Origin: Meghimatium bilineatum | Taxonomy: Eukaryota > Mollusca > Gastropoda > Stylommatophora > Philomycidae | Reading direction: 5' to 3' | Assembly (NCBI GenBank): GCA_034231615.1 | Contig: CM067315.1 | Coordinates: 16,719,513 to 16,783,512 of the forward strand | Length of the DNA stretch: 64,000 nt | Shown here: positions 36,108 through 47,484 of the stretch, piece by piece | How positions within the stretch are numbered: position 1 is the first letter of the stretch | Layout of the letters: every line of letters starts with the position of its first letter | Translations under genes and position numbers: made by a program | The notes under the pieces: generated by a model | Seen by the model: only the letters and a program-made list of their open reading frames with translations | What the model was told of the DNA's origin: nothing | Database searches by the model: none

Positions 36108-36280
36108 GTTTTTACGTATTTTCTTTCAGCGGAATGCATTAGTTCTTCTGTAGTTGTTTTAGCGAACTTTCTTTTGTTTTATTGGGCCTCTTTTTAACAC
36201 TATTAGTGTTTTAACGTATTTTGCTTGTCTTCTATTGAAAATGTCACTTCGTTTTATTGCGTTCATGTTTTAACGAACCA
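36108..36280. repeat. Right part of the split minisatellite
   Basis: CGTATTTTCTTTCAGCGGAA and TTTTAACGTATTTTGCTTGTC units continue the array of 34790-35010. Confidence 0.7.
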
Positions 36281-36359
36281 TTTCTTGAAAAAATGTTCAC
36301 AACTGATTGGTGATTGGCGCAGATTTTAAATATTAAATGGCACTATATAAGATCAGAAA

Positions 36360-36640
36360 TTACATATGTTGTCATCTTCATTTTCTTCTTCTCGTTCACT
36401 GTTTGACATATCTACACAAAGATCTGTTAATAAATGCTGCTGTATTTGAAAGCTCCTCAGTGGTCCCATACAGTCTCCTGTGGATATATGTCTCTGTGGG
36501 CCATTGCTCCCCCCTTAACTGGTTTAGTGTAATGCATCTTTGCATGATATGTTCCGTGGTCGGTACCGACTGCTCACATGAACACAGAGGTGAAGGAACC
36601 AATCTTAGTCTATTTAAATGGCTATTTTGTCTGTTCTGTC
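36360..36640 (-). mobile_element. LINE-C 3' end fragment (Jockey-like)
   Basis: The minus strand reads LVPSPLCSCEQSVPTTEHIM, QRCITLNQLRGEQWPTETYI, HRRLYGTTEELSNTAAFINR: the CxC...EHxxQRC end seen also at 43170-43360. Confidence 0.85.
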
Positions 36641-37004
36641 TTGTCCTGATGTGGTAGTTGATAACCTGCTCAGCTTTTTCAAGAATGTGAAAGTTGTCTT
36701 TTGGGTGGACGACTTTCCTTATAGCTTTGATGAGGGTCTTCTTTTCCAGGTAGGTGATTTTTTTGTTGCTTTATCTTTTGCCAACATTTCTACCTTTTCT
36801 TTTCCTGGTATGCCATAGTGGAATATACTTTGGATGAGAACAAGGCATATTGCCATACTTATCTACAATTCGTGTTTATGAAATAGATAGATATATTGAA
36901 TATACTCTAAGGAAGTCAAAAACATTTAATACATTCACAGAATTGTATAAATGGGAATAATCATGGCAGGAGGAAAGTGCTTCCCCCATCTCCCTATAGA
37001 CCAT

Positions 37005-37160
37005 CTGTGAACAAGACAAGTAACCAGAATATTACTATATATATATATCCCATCTATGCAACAAGCAAACAACTAAATAACAAATATTTTACTATATATA
37101 CCATCCATGCGCCAGACATAGCCGATCAATAACTCAGATTTTACTATATGTCCCATCTGT
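37005..37160. repeat. Degenerate minisatellite of about 62 bp, 3 units
   Basis: Units carry TATTTTACTATATATACCAT and CCATC(T/C)(G/A)TG motifs. Confidence 0.6.
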
Positions 37161-38414
37161 GTGTCGCTCTGAGTGAGTCATAGGAACCCTTGGCAAACAC
37201 ACCAAGATTAAATAATATTTAAATTTGACGACTACCATGTTCCAGAAAAAAATGTAATAATTCCAAAATTGGGATATGAGTGAGTCATTGAAACCCTCTA
37301 CCACTCCCACTAAACACCTAATAATATTTCATACATTCAATACCTTAAGTAACATTCCTGAGTTACGTCTCTTAGATAACTCCCTAACTCCCCCGTTGTA
37401 TTTAACGCCGGGTCTTTCCTTATATATTCTTTGGTGACCTGAACAGACTTATAGTAATTAACGAACCATAGTCTACTACTTATGTATGTTATAATAGAAA
37501 TTTGCTATATACAAACAATGATATAAACAATAAAAAAATTAAAGTAACACATTGCATTTATTAATGCCGTAGGAGTGTGAGATGTTAACGATCTCACATT
37601 TCAGTGGCTCTGCAAATGTGGGCTGTAGCCATCTCCTCTCCCTCGCAGTCTTTACTTACCAGATTAATCCGGTACGCATTTTAAGGCTGGGTCGACCTGG
37701 GAGCCGTTGCGATCTGAAAAATATTCCCGTATCAACTGGGGAATAAACCAAGGACTGCTCATATAAAGTGCGCTAACCATATCAATAAAGTGTCATGCCG
37801 AATGGCGTATGTGATCATGTTTCTCCGCGATTCTCTGTATATAAACAATATAGAAAACATATAATCGGGGACTTGGAAAAGTGTTGTTATATAGGGAAAT
37901 GTGTTATAACAGGATTCGCTATAGTTGGATTTCACTGAATATATAAAGTGTTTTATTCAAAATGTGTAGTATCGAACCAAAATATACCAGGATTAGATAC
38001 ATCTGTTCTATTGTTTCTTTTTAATTCTACCTCCGCGGTAACAAAAACAAATTGTGCATCGAATCTACATAGTATTCCATTACGTTTTTCCATGTTGATA
38101 CAGCACTATTTTCTCATAATATACATTAGACTATATAATTTAATTATATTTCGATTCAGTTATTCGACTTAGTTCTACGCAATTTTCGAATATGGAATAC
38201 AATCATCAAAAGGATGAAGGTATTTCTGCAGATATACGCACCCCCACTGAATTAAGGACTTTTGTTTCCTAATGGATCAATTATACGAATCTAAATTTTC
38301 ACGAGTGTGATCAACGTAGTTCAAGGACGAATGCCGACTTACATGGGTTGTTCCTATTCGGCCTGCTGTCTCCAGAAAAGGTTGGTGGTGTACATTGTCA
38401 ACAGATGTTTCCTT
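37161..38414. other. No gene recognised
   Basis: No domains or clear repeats. A TATACGAATCTAAATTTTCACG block near 38280 could be from a dispersed repeat but has no second copy that I noticed. Confidence 0.4.
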
Positions 38415-38768
38415 GGGGTTGTCCATAACTTATGTCAACAATTGATGTCTGAAAACGTTTGACAGTTGTTGGCACAAGAAAAGGAGGTGGGGGTGGGTTG
38501 AAAAACGTTGACTGTAACAATAATGTTGTGTAATCACCAATTAAACTTATTTGATTTTGAAGAAAAACAAATTCTAAAAGTATGGGGAACAAAGTAATTT
38601 GTTCATGCTTTTTCTGCTAAAAATGTGTGCTGTTGGGGTGGACGTGTAAAAAAGTTGACATAATTGGCAGCTGAGTCCTTTCTTGACAGTTATTGACAAT
38701 GGGAGGGCTTGGACGGAGGTGATCAAACATTGGCAAAAAATTATTGACGTAATTTATGGACAGCCCCT
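38415..38768. mobile_element. MITE, 354 bp, GGGGTTGTCCATAA ends
   Basis: The left end GGGGTTGTCCATAACTTATG and right end ATTTATGGACAGCCCCT are inverted. Sub-terminal GTCAACAATT/AAAAATTATTGACGT and internal mirrored GTTGACAG/TTGACAGTTATTGACA motifs give an overall palindromic layout. No transposase inside. Confidence 0.75.
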
Positions 38769-38889
38769 GTTTTAATCGTTTGCTCCTACAACTGGGGCAG
38801 TTTAAATCTGTTTCAGACTTCATGTATAAATTAGTTTCAGGGACTTAGCATATAAATTATGCATTCTGTATATAATCGTAAACTACAAT

Positions 38890-39075
38890 ATTTTTGCCAT
38901 ATAAGAAGAGGCAATGGTTTAGAAAGATTAATCATATAGGGAAAGGTTCGGGGTAAGAGAACAAGTGGAAGACCAAGACAACGCGATGAACATTGGATAC
39001 TGAAGATCTGAATATGACATCGCGAAGAGGCTGGGCAGATTGCACAGAACCAAGAGGCTTACAGGGTGGCAGTGA
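38890..39075 (+). mobile_element. LINE fragment, C-terminal tail
   Basis: Reads QWFRKINHIGKG, then RGKRTSGRPRQR, RGWADCTEP. This matches the generic LINE tail (WFGH..R...KR..GRPR.RW). Confidence 0.55.
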
Positions 39076-39077
39076 AT

Positions 39078-39416
39078 GACTGTTCATAAATTGCATCACC
39101 AACACAGTGAGAAGTCTGTAAAAAGTTTGACAGCTGTTGACAAGGGCTCAACAAAAGTTATTGTCAACAATGCTTTTTTATACACCAAATAAATTGTTTG
39201 AATTTGGAGAAAACTATCAAATGTTACAAAAAATCTTAAAAAGATGTATTTTTTCCGCGTATATAGAAAAAGATAAATTTTGGGTTTGGAGGTTGGGTGG
39301 GAAGTATTAAAAACTTGCATAATAAAGCAGAGATGTTTCTGAATTCTTGACAGTTTTTGATAGGGAACGGATAAAATTGGTCAAAACTTGTATTATGTAA
39401 TTTATGGACAGCCCCT
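39078..39416. mobile_element. MITE, 339 bp, same family as 38415-38768
   Basis: The left end GACTGTTCATAAATTGCATC is eroded; the right end GTAATTTATGGACAGCCCCT is intact. The interior shares GTCTG.AAA..GTTTGACAG, GGTTGGGTGGGAAG and TTCTTGACAGTTTTTGA. Confidence 0.7.
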
Positions 39417-39449
39417 GGAGATGCACGTGCTGTAAATGTATATATGATA

Positions 39450-39632
39450 GATCGCTTCTTCGTCTTCTTCAGCGTTCATTCTCAAACTCCTGCTGGATCT
39501 CTTGCAGCTTGACCATGATCCATTCTAGATTTCCAGCAGGATGTAGTCCAGAGAATGGAAATGAGTTGTGTCGCCGTTTTATTCGCGACAATGGCCCGAC
39601 ACGTCCGTCTTCGGTGGATATCGCTTAAAATT
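39450..39632 (-). repeat. Fam-A dispersed repeat copy
   Basis: The + strand reads CTTCTTCGTCTTCTTC, TTCTCAAACTCCTGCTGG, CAGGATGTAGTCCAGAGAAT and TGGCCCGACACGTCCG. One of the better preserved copies. Confidence 0.75.
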
Positions 39633-40089
39633 CCACATTTTGAAGACACTAAACTTGAAACATTATTGCATAAGGTTACTTAACCTCAAGCGAAAATTAC
39701 AAATTATGTTGCAACTCTTGTAATAAATACCATCACTAGGGTCGTTTAGGGGAGCGGCTGCGGGTGGGCCGTATCTCATAATAGGATCTCAATGGGGTGA
39801 AATGGAAGTCCAAAGTGTCGCTGGAAAAGAAAAAAAGTCTAAATATCCCACAGCTTTCGATTTCTGAAAATGCAATTGAATTTCGCATAGTAATGTGGGC
39901 TAAATTAGAACACAGATAGAACTAAATAACCACAGGGAATATCAAGGGGAAAGGAGACAGAAGACGTCAGCGATATGAGTTGCTGGATGTGTTGTTATTG
40001 TGGCATGAGAGAATTTCACAAACTGAACTTACTAACAACACGAGAGACATAGCTTCGTGACGAAACATAATCACCTACTCCACTAGACA
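39633..40089. other. No gene recognised
   Basis: Nothing assigned. Confidence 0.4.
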
Positions 40090-40230
40090 TGACGATTGAT
40101 TGATTGACTGGTTGATTGACTGGTAGGCTGGCTTATTACTTGGTTGGTTGGTTGATTGGTTGGTTGATTGATTATTTTTGGTTGGTTGGCTGGCTGGCTG
40201 ATTGGTTGTTTGGTTGATCGATCGAATATG
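40090..40230. repeat. (GATT/GGTT)n compound simple repeat
   Basis: Tetranucleotide blocks of GATT, GACTG, GGTT and GGCT. Confidence 0.85.
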
Positions 40231-40689
40231 AATAGAAGTTCATAGTTTTCAGAATTAAAAATAAAGCGCAGAAGAAGAAGAAAAGAAAAGAAAATTCGCA
40301 AATACCTTCTTTAATATAGCAAGAGTATTCGTTTGATTTGAGTTGGAGACCGTAAAGTACTTTGTGATGCTAGTTCTACAATGGAGCTGCATTATTTGCG
40401 TTTTTTGGTCCAGCGCATCCGATTTCAGCAGCCCTAATAGGTCTGTTTGCAAACTTTGAACTGTATGTGGTAGGTCCTAACGTCTACCGATGGTTAACCA
40501 GACAACCACCATTCAACTGCAAAACACCTAGTGTATAACAAGTATATATAATGAAACCTCCAACTTTACAGAACCTCTATAACAAATCATAGGAGTGTAA
40601 GGCTTTTTTTCATGACATTACACATCCGGTGTTAGGGTGAAATCTTCTGTGTATGAAATAAAGCTATGGAGACACACTCCACGTTGAAA

Positions 40690-42383
40690 ATAGTATCAGT
40701 CAGTCAGTCAGTAAGTTCCTCTTTTGCCAAGTTTGGCACATAGGAGGCGAATGTCATAGTTCTCCATACCTGTCGGTCAGTTGCCATGGATTGCGGGTCT
40801 TGTGCATTTTGTTGATTTTAATTCATTCATAAATGTTCTTTTGAGCGTTGTTTTTGGCATTTCTTGTTTTCTGTTTCCGTTTGGTGTCCACATGAAGACT
40901 TGTCGTCGAATAATGTCTTCCTTCATTCTAAGTATGTGACCGATGTATGTCCAGCGGCGTTTTATGATGATGCTCGTCACATATTCTTGTTTTGTCTCCT
41001 CTCTTAGATGTTTGATTTTAAGTCTTTCCAGTTAGTATTTGTGATTTTCTGAAACATCTATTCTCGAAGGCAACTAACTTGTGATCCATTATTGCGGTAG
41101 ATTTCCAACTTTCATATACATATGTCAATAATGGAATCACACTTGCATAGAAAATAGTCGCAGTTTGATGTGCTTACGTGCGATCTTCGACCTCCAGATT
41201 ATTGAAAATTTGTTAAAGACGTTGGAAGCGAGAGCGATTCGAGTCTTGATTTCTGAATTGGTATCACCGTCACCTTGTTATACGAAATTTGAACCGTTGT
41301 CTAGTATATTACCATCTAGTTTAATTGATTCTGTCAGGCTGGTAAAGTTCATGATTTTCGTTTTATTTGTGTTTATTTGAAGGCCTATCCTATGAGGAAA
41401 TTATTAATATCTAAACAAATTACAAACAAGTTAAAAATGAGAATTATAAAATGCTACATCTATTCCATATTAATGTATGGCTCAGAAACATGGACACTAA
41501 ATAAACAATTAGAAGACAAAATTGATGCCTTTGAGATGTGGGTATATAGAAGAATAGGGAGAACATCATGGAAAGAGAAGAAAACAAATAAAGAGGTGCT
41601 AAAAACACTTAATATGAAGAAAGAACTACTAAGAGAAATAAAGATCAGGCAAATAAAATACTTTGGACATATTAAAAGACATGACACCCTATTGAAGACC
41701 TTACTTGAGGGTAAAGTCAAAGGGAAGCGAGCAAGAGGTAGGCAGAGATACAAGTGGGAGAGTAACATTACACGATGGACAGGTTACAGTCTAGCAGAGT
41801 GCACCACCAAGACAAGAGACAGGAGATGTTGGAGATACGTTGCATCCAACCTTCGTTGCGGAGACGGCACTTGATGATGATGATGAAGGCCTATTTGTTG
41901 CGCAAACAAATTGAGTCTTTCTGTTTTTTCATGGAGTTCTTGGTGTGTTGTTTTTTTAATTTTTATTGTTATTTTCTATATTTTATTATTTTATATTGAT
42001 AGTTTTCTAGTAACCTATTTACTGTATTTGCATTTACCTCTTGGTGTATTGAATTCAGTAGAGAAATATCATCGGCAAAGGTGAGATATTCCAGGGTCTT
42101 GTTGTTCACTCATTTCATTCCTAGTTGTTGTTTTTTTTTTTGGTTTTTGCATTTCTTCATCACCCAGTCAATCGCGATGCAAAACAGTATTGGGGACAAA
42201 ACACATCCTTGTTTTACTCCCGTTTTCACTGGGAACCAGCTCGAAAAGCCACTTTATGTCTTACACAACAAGCCGTATCGGAATGAAAAGCTTTTAGAAT
42301 ATTGATGCATTTCCTCGGGATGCCGTAAAGTGTAAGAATTTATTTTCCAGAGAGATGGTCTGTGAAAACTATCGAAAGCCTTC
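40690..42383 (-). mobile_element. LINE-B copy interrupted by LINE-A
   Basis: The minus strand, from 42383 down, reads KAFDSFHRPSLW, GVKQGCVLSPILFC, LEYLTFADDISLLNS (RT catalytic box FADD). After the LINE-A insertion come INTNKTKIMNF, IKTRIALASNVFNK, KRRWTYIGHILRMKEDIIRR and QVFMWTPNGNRKQEMPKTTL. Multiple stops. Both RT core and tail are present, the endonuclease is not. The 3' end lies near 40690 (CAGTCAGTCAGT). Confidence 0.8.
41389..41883 (+). mobile_element. Young LINE-A 3' end inserted in LINE-B, 11-bp target duplication
   Basis: 5'-truncated LINE-A: open frame from MRKLLISKQITNKLK through ILMYGSETWTL, KYFGHIKRHDTLLKTLLEGK and RWTGYSLAECTTKTRD to LRCGDGT, then GATGATGATGA. TGAAGGCCTAT flanks it at 41378-41388 and 41884-41894. 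I count five base differences from 49204-49690 over about 490 bp. LINE-B resumes on both sides in the opposite orientation. Confidence 0.93.
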
Positions 42384-42387
42384 TGGA

Positions 42388-43365
42388 AAACTGCAAAATA
42401 GTAAAAAGTATAGAAGAAACATTCACCGATCCAAAAAACTACAGAGAATATAAGGAAGACCTACCAGACATAACAAATGAAATAATACAAATGCTTTTCC
42501 AGGTTTCTTTGGAGCAATATCAAAATCTCACTATCAGAACCGCCATAAACAACAACTAAACTGTGAGAGAAATGAATATTCTTCAAAATAAAACAATAGT
42601 ATGCCACATGTTTGAAGATATGTACTACTGAGAAGCGTGGATACAAGTATGTACCAATGGATCAGCAACCAGAGGAGTGAAGAATAGAGGTGCCGGAGTT
42701 TACATAAAATATCCAGAAAAACAAAATGAATGTACATGTTCACCAACTGCTCCAACTACTCTGCAGAAGTACAGGCTCTAAACATTGCTGCATCGATAAG
42801 TAAAAACGCAAGCCAAAGTCAAGAAGTGGTGTTTCTTACTAATGCACAGTGTCTGTCCTACAAGACGTTGCCAGCGATAAATTATCAGTCCTGAAAATGG
42901 CCATACGAGAAGTGAGCATCTACAGAGGGGTAGTACTACAGTGAATTCTATCCCACTGTGGTATTTCAGGAAATGAACAGGCAGATATGCAGGCAAAGGA
43001 TGAAGCATCACAGGAACAAAACTATCAAGAAATAAAACAATCACCTACCAGAAAAAGACAATCTACCACCCAAAAGATAACTATCGCTATCTTGACAGAA
43101 CTGAGCAGGTTATCATCTTCCGCATCAGGACATGACACTAAATAGCCATTTAAATAGACTAAGACTGGTTCCATCTTCTGTATGTACATGTAGGCAGACA
43201 GCACAGTCCAAGGAACACATCCTACAAGGCAGCATTACACTATACCAGGTATGGGAGGGACACTGACCCCACAGAGACGGATATCCACAGAAAGTTGTGT
43301 CTGAGAACTGAAGAGCTTTCAAATACAGCAACATTTATTAAGAAAACCGGATTTGCTGTGTAGAC
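42388..43365 (+). mobile_element. LINE-C: Jockey-like LINE, RNase H and 3' end
   Basis: Reads WIQVCTNGSATRGVKNRGAG (RNase H start, TDGS decayed to TNGS), VYIKYPEKQNEC, then CGISGNEQADMQAK near 42955-43000. It continues with YLDRTEQVIIFRIRT, CTCRQTAQSKEHILQGS-like and TDIHRKLCLRTEELSNTATF, ending near 43360. Frames change often. It abuts LINE-B head to head near 42384. Confidence 0.8.
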
Positions 43366-44673
<1,308 letters not shown>

Positions 44674-44814
44674 ATATCTTCTATAAGGAGCCACATACCA
44701 GAACCACCTAAACACCCCCCCCCCTCTAATTTCTTCTGAGCCCACTATCGCCCTCCTCCTAGAAAGTTCCAGCGCCCAATGGGTGGCGATACAACCCACT
44801 TTGGGAACCAATGA

Positions 44815-45890
44815 TCTTCTTCTTCTTCTGCGTCCGCTCTCTTATAACCACATCCAATAAATCGTGTGATTTCCGCCTTGGAGCGTGAAGTACGTGGTAC
44901 TGCAAGTTCCATAGTTGAACTGTGTTATTTGCACCTCGGTTGGCTCACTTTGTGATTGGGACATGCGAGGCCCAGCACATCTATTTTCGTCATGCCTTTA
45001 ATTCGGGTAGTAGGCTTCCCTAGCCAGTGACAGCTTGCATATCTGTCGACGGGCGCACGGGTAATAATGACTCTTCGCCGAGACGATTGTCGTTCACGTC
45101 TATCTCGCAAGAGGTGCTAAAACCATCTGTGAACTTGCCTCGTATAATTAGACGTACTGTCCCTGTGTCAATTGCGTACTGAACCTTTTCTTTTCTCCTC
45201 CACGAGCCTGGTTCCGGCAAAGGAAGAACTCGGCAGAAGAGTTGGACCCGGGCTCTTTCGTCTTCTTAACCGAGGTGTCGTTCACCGTCATCGTGAACCC
45301 CTCGTCCAAGTCCGAGTCTCACCACTCGTTTGGAAGTGAGGCGTGTTCTCGAATTGAACGACCTTGTCCCATTTGTGCCTAGTCCATCGGGTACTGAACC
45401 CTTTCTCTCTGCAAAAATATTTCCGGAATAGGAAAACTTGACAGTAGAATTGGGCCAGGGCTGCCATCGTTGTCCCGATTCTTCCTGAATACATTGGGTC
45501 ACTTTTTGCGAGCATGTTTCCAGTATAGGAAGGCTCGATATTTAAGTTAAGCCAGGTCTTCTTGTTTTGACGGGCGCCGGGTCTGGGTTTCTCCACGTAA
45601 GGAGCACAGGCAGAGCCGGATTTAGACTTGATAAGGCCCTAAGCTATTTGAGATATGGGGACCTTTATAAGTCCAGATATATGTCAGTGCCAAATATGAT
45701 TTTTAGGGCCCCAATAAGATGGGGGCTCTAAGCTATAGCTTGTTTAGCTTATAGGTAAATCCTGCACTGAGCACAGGTAACTAGAAGCTGTCTCGAGCTA
45801 CCAGAGCTTGTAGTTTCGCATTCCTTGGAACGTTTTCACTTTCTATTTGCAGTTGGCGCTGCCCTCTGACGCTGTGCTGCTTTTGTACTC
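44815..45890 (-). repeat. Rep-Z dispersed repeat with internal sub-repeats, carrying a hAT MITE
   Basis: The + strand starts (CTT)n then TGATTTCCGCCTTGGAGCGTG. It holds ATGCCTTTAATTCGGGTAG, GGCTTCCCTAGCCAGTGACA, and several sub-repeats of CGAGCATGTTTCCAGTATAG and CTCGGCAGAAGAGTTGGACC type. The first 300 bp match 63532-63830. The likely sense strand is minus, ending in (GAA)n. GC content is higher than the neighbourhood. Short open frames show no known domain. Confidence 0.65.
45611..45769. mobile_element. hAT-type MITE, 159 bp, with perfect 8-bp target duplication
   Basis: Ends CAGAGCCGGATTTAGACT and, inverted, CAGTGCAGGATTTACCT. These fit hAT terminal repeats (CAG.G..GGATTTA). AGCACAGG flanks it at 45603-45610 and 45770-45777. 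The interior (ATAAGGCCCTAAGC, GGGGCTCTAAGC) has no coding capacity, so it depends on a transposase elsewhere. The relationship to the decayed hAT at 4404-6680 is unknown. Confidence 0.92.
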
Positions 45891-46262
45891 AGTATGAAAT
45901 CTTTTCGTCTCTCGCCATGCATCTACCTTTTTGTGCTTTTTTCATTGGCTGCCCCTCCAGTATTAGGACTGGACTGACTAGTGTCACTGTGTGTCGACAG
46001 TGCCACTGTCTTTGTTGGCGCTGGTGGTGTTGGAGATATTGTCTGTCTCTTATGCAGTCAGATCTCTTTCCATCTGCTGCCTCAACATTACACGGACACG
46101 ATCCCCAAAAGTTTTGGCCAGAATCAGCACGAGCCGCTGTATTTCTGTTTCTATGGTGCACCACGAGGAGGTTCTTTTGTGGATCTTGATTATCTACTAA
46201 CCCTGGGTCCGCCGAGAGCAATGCGTTCCGTTTACACACAATCAATGATCTAATCTATCAAA
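45891..46262. other. Unassigned GC-richer block
   Basis: Open in several frames on both strands (118 codons on minus at 45889-46245, 90 codons twice on plus) with no recognisable similarity. Probably repeat-derived, possibly a continuation of Rep-Z. Confidence 0.35.
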
Positions 46263-46269
46263 TCTCGTT

Positions 46270-47140
46270 ATCTAATATATTATTCATTCATTCATTTTCC
46301 TTTTGCGCTGAAGTTAGCGCATAGGGCAGAGGTCAGATCTCTCCAATTATGTCTGTTCAAAGCTATTCTGTGCAGTTCTTGAATAGTATGAATATTGGTT
46401 GTTTTACTTTCTCTAAGTATTGTTCTTCTGAATGTTTCTTTTGGTCTACACCTTGCTCTTTTGGCTGTAGGTATCCATTCAAGAGATTGGTGGTGTATTC
46501 TGTTGGTGTCTGCGCGTAGGACATGCCCGATGTAGGACCAACGGCGTTTTCTGATTATATTTGTGATGAAATTTTGATATGTCTCTTCTCTGATTTTATC
46601 ATTCGATTTGAATTCACTCCAATGGGTGTTAGTTATCCTACGAAGACATTTGTTCTCGAAAATCAGTAATTTCTTTTCTGAAGATAAAGATCTTTTCCTG
46701 CTCTCACATCCATATGATAGCACCGGAATAATGCAGGAATTAAATAAGCGCATTTTCGTGCGTGTGCTGATTGACTTTGACTACCAGATATTAGACAGTC
46801 TGTTAAATGCACTGGATGCTAGGGCAATGCGAGTTGTAATTTTTGGCATGACGTCACCGTCGAGTGTTAATTTGCTTCCTAGATAGGAGATTTTCTGTAC
46901 TTTTTCAAGTTGTTGTCCATTTAAAGTAATTTCGTTAGGTGAATTGGTGAAGTCCATAATTTTTGTTTTTGCTGAATTGATTTGGAGACCTATTTGTCTT
47001 GCAATGAGATTTAAGCAATCAGTTTTTGTTTGTGCATCTTGATGGTTTTCACTCAATAGTGCAAGATCATCGGCAAAATCCAGGTCTTCTAATGTTGTTT
47101 TATTTATCCATTTGATTCCTAAATTTGTGTTATTCACTTC
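46270..47140 (-). mobile_element. LINE-B copy, RT thumb and tail, with AATG tail
   Basis: Minus strand: TTLEDLDFADDLALLSENHQ (catalytic FADD), IARQIGLQINSAKTKIMDF, KISYLGSKLTLDGDVMPKIT, RLFNSCIIPVLSYGCES, RRWSYIGHVLRADTNRIHHQ, RHNWRDLTSALCAN, and a (AATG)n-like tail at 46270-46285. Two long open frames (118 and 153 codons) are separated by about one break. 5' truncated just before the RT core. Confidence 0.88.
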
Positions 47141-47431
47141 CGGTAGTGACGTCCGTTGGTGCAGGGTGTTTCTCTAATCAAGTCTGGGTCATTCCGTCGA
47201 TCCTTGGATTAATCAACTAACATCGTAAAGTCCAGACCGATTTGTGTAACAGAAGTCAGTTCATTCCAATTCTTTTGTTATTCAAACGAATTATTGTGTG
47301 TCAAACTGTGCATTAAAACATCGGATATTTAAGATATTACGTGTGATTTCTCTTCGTCATCATTGCGAGATTGTCGTACAGTGGTGATCTAGTTACAATT
47401 CTTGTTCACTCAATCTATTATATACATATAT

Positions 47432-47482
47432 ATAAAGTTGGTAGCATATCCTATTCAGGACGTAGCTATCAACCCAGCACTT
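47432..47482. repeat. SINE fragment (3' end of the 59470-type SINE)
   Basis: GTTGGTAGCATATCCTATTC and CAACCCAGCAC match 59474-59515. Confidence 0.5.
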
Positions 47483-47484
47483 CT

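Noticed and set aside
45889-46253. Overlapping frames of 118, 90 and 90 codons
   Set aside because: Open on both strands at once, which points to low stop density in a GC-richer repeat rather than a gene.
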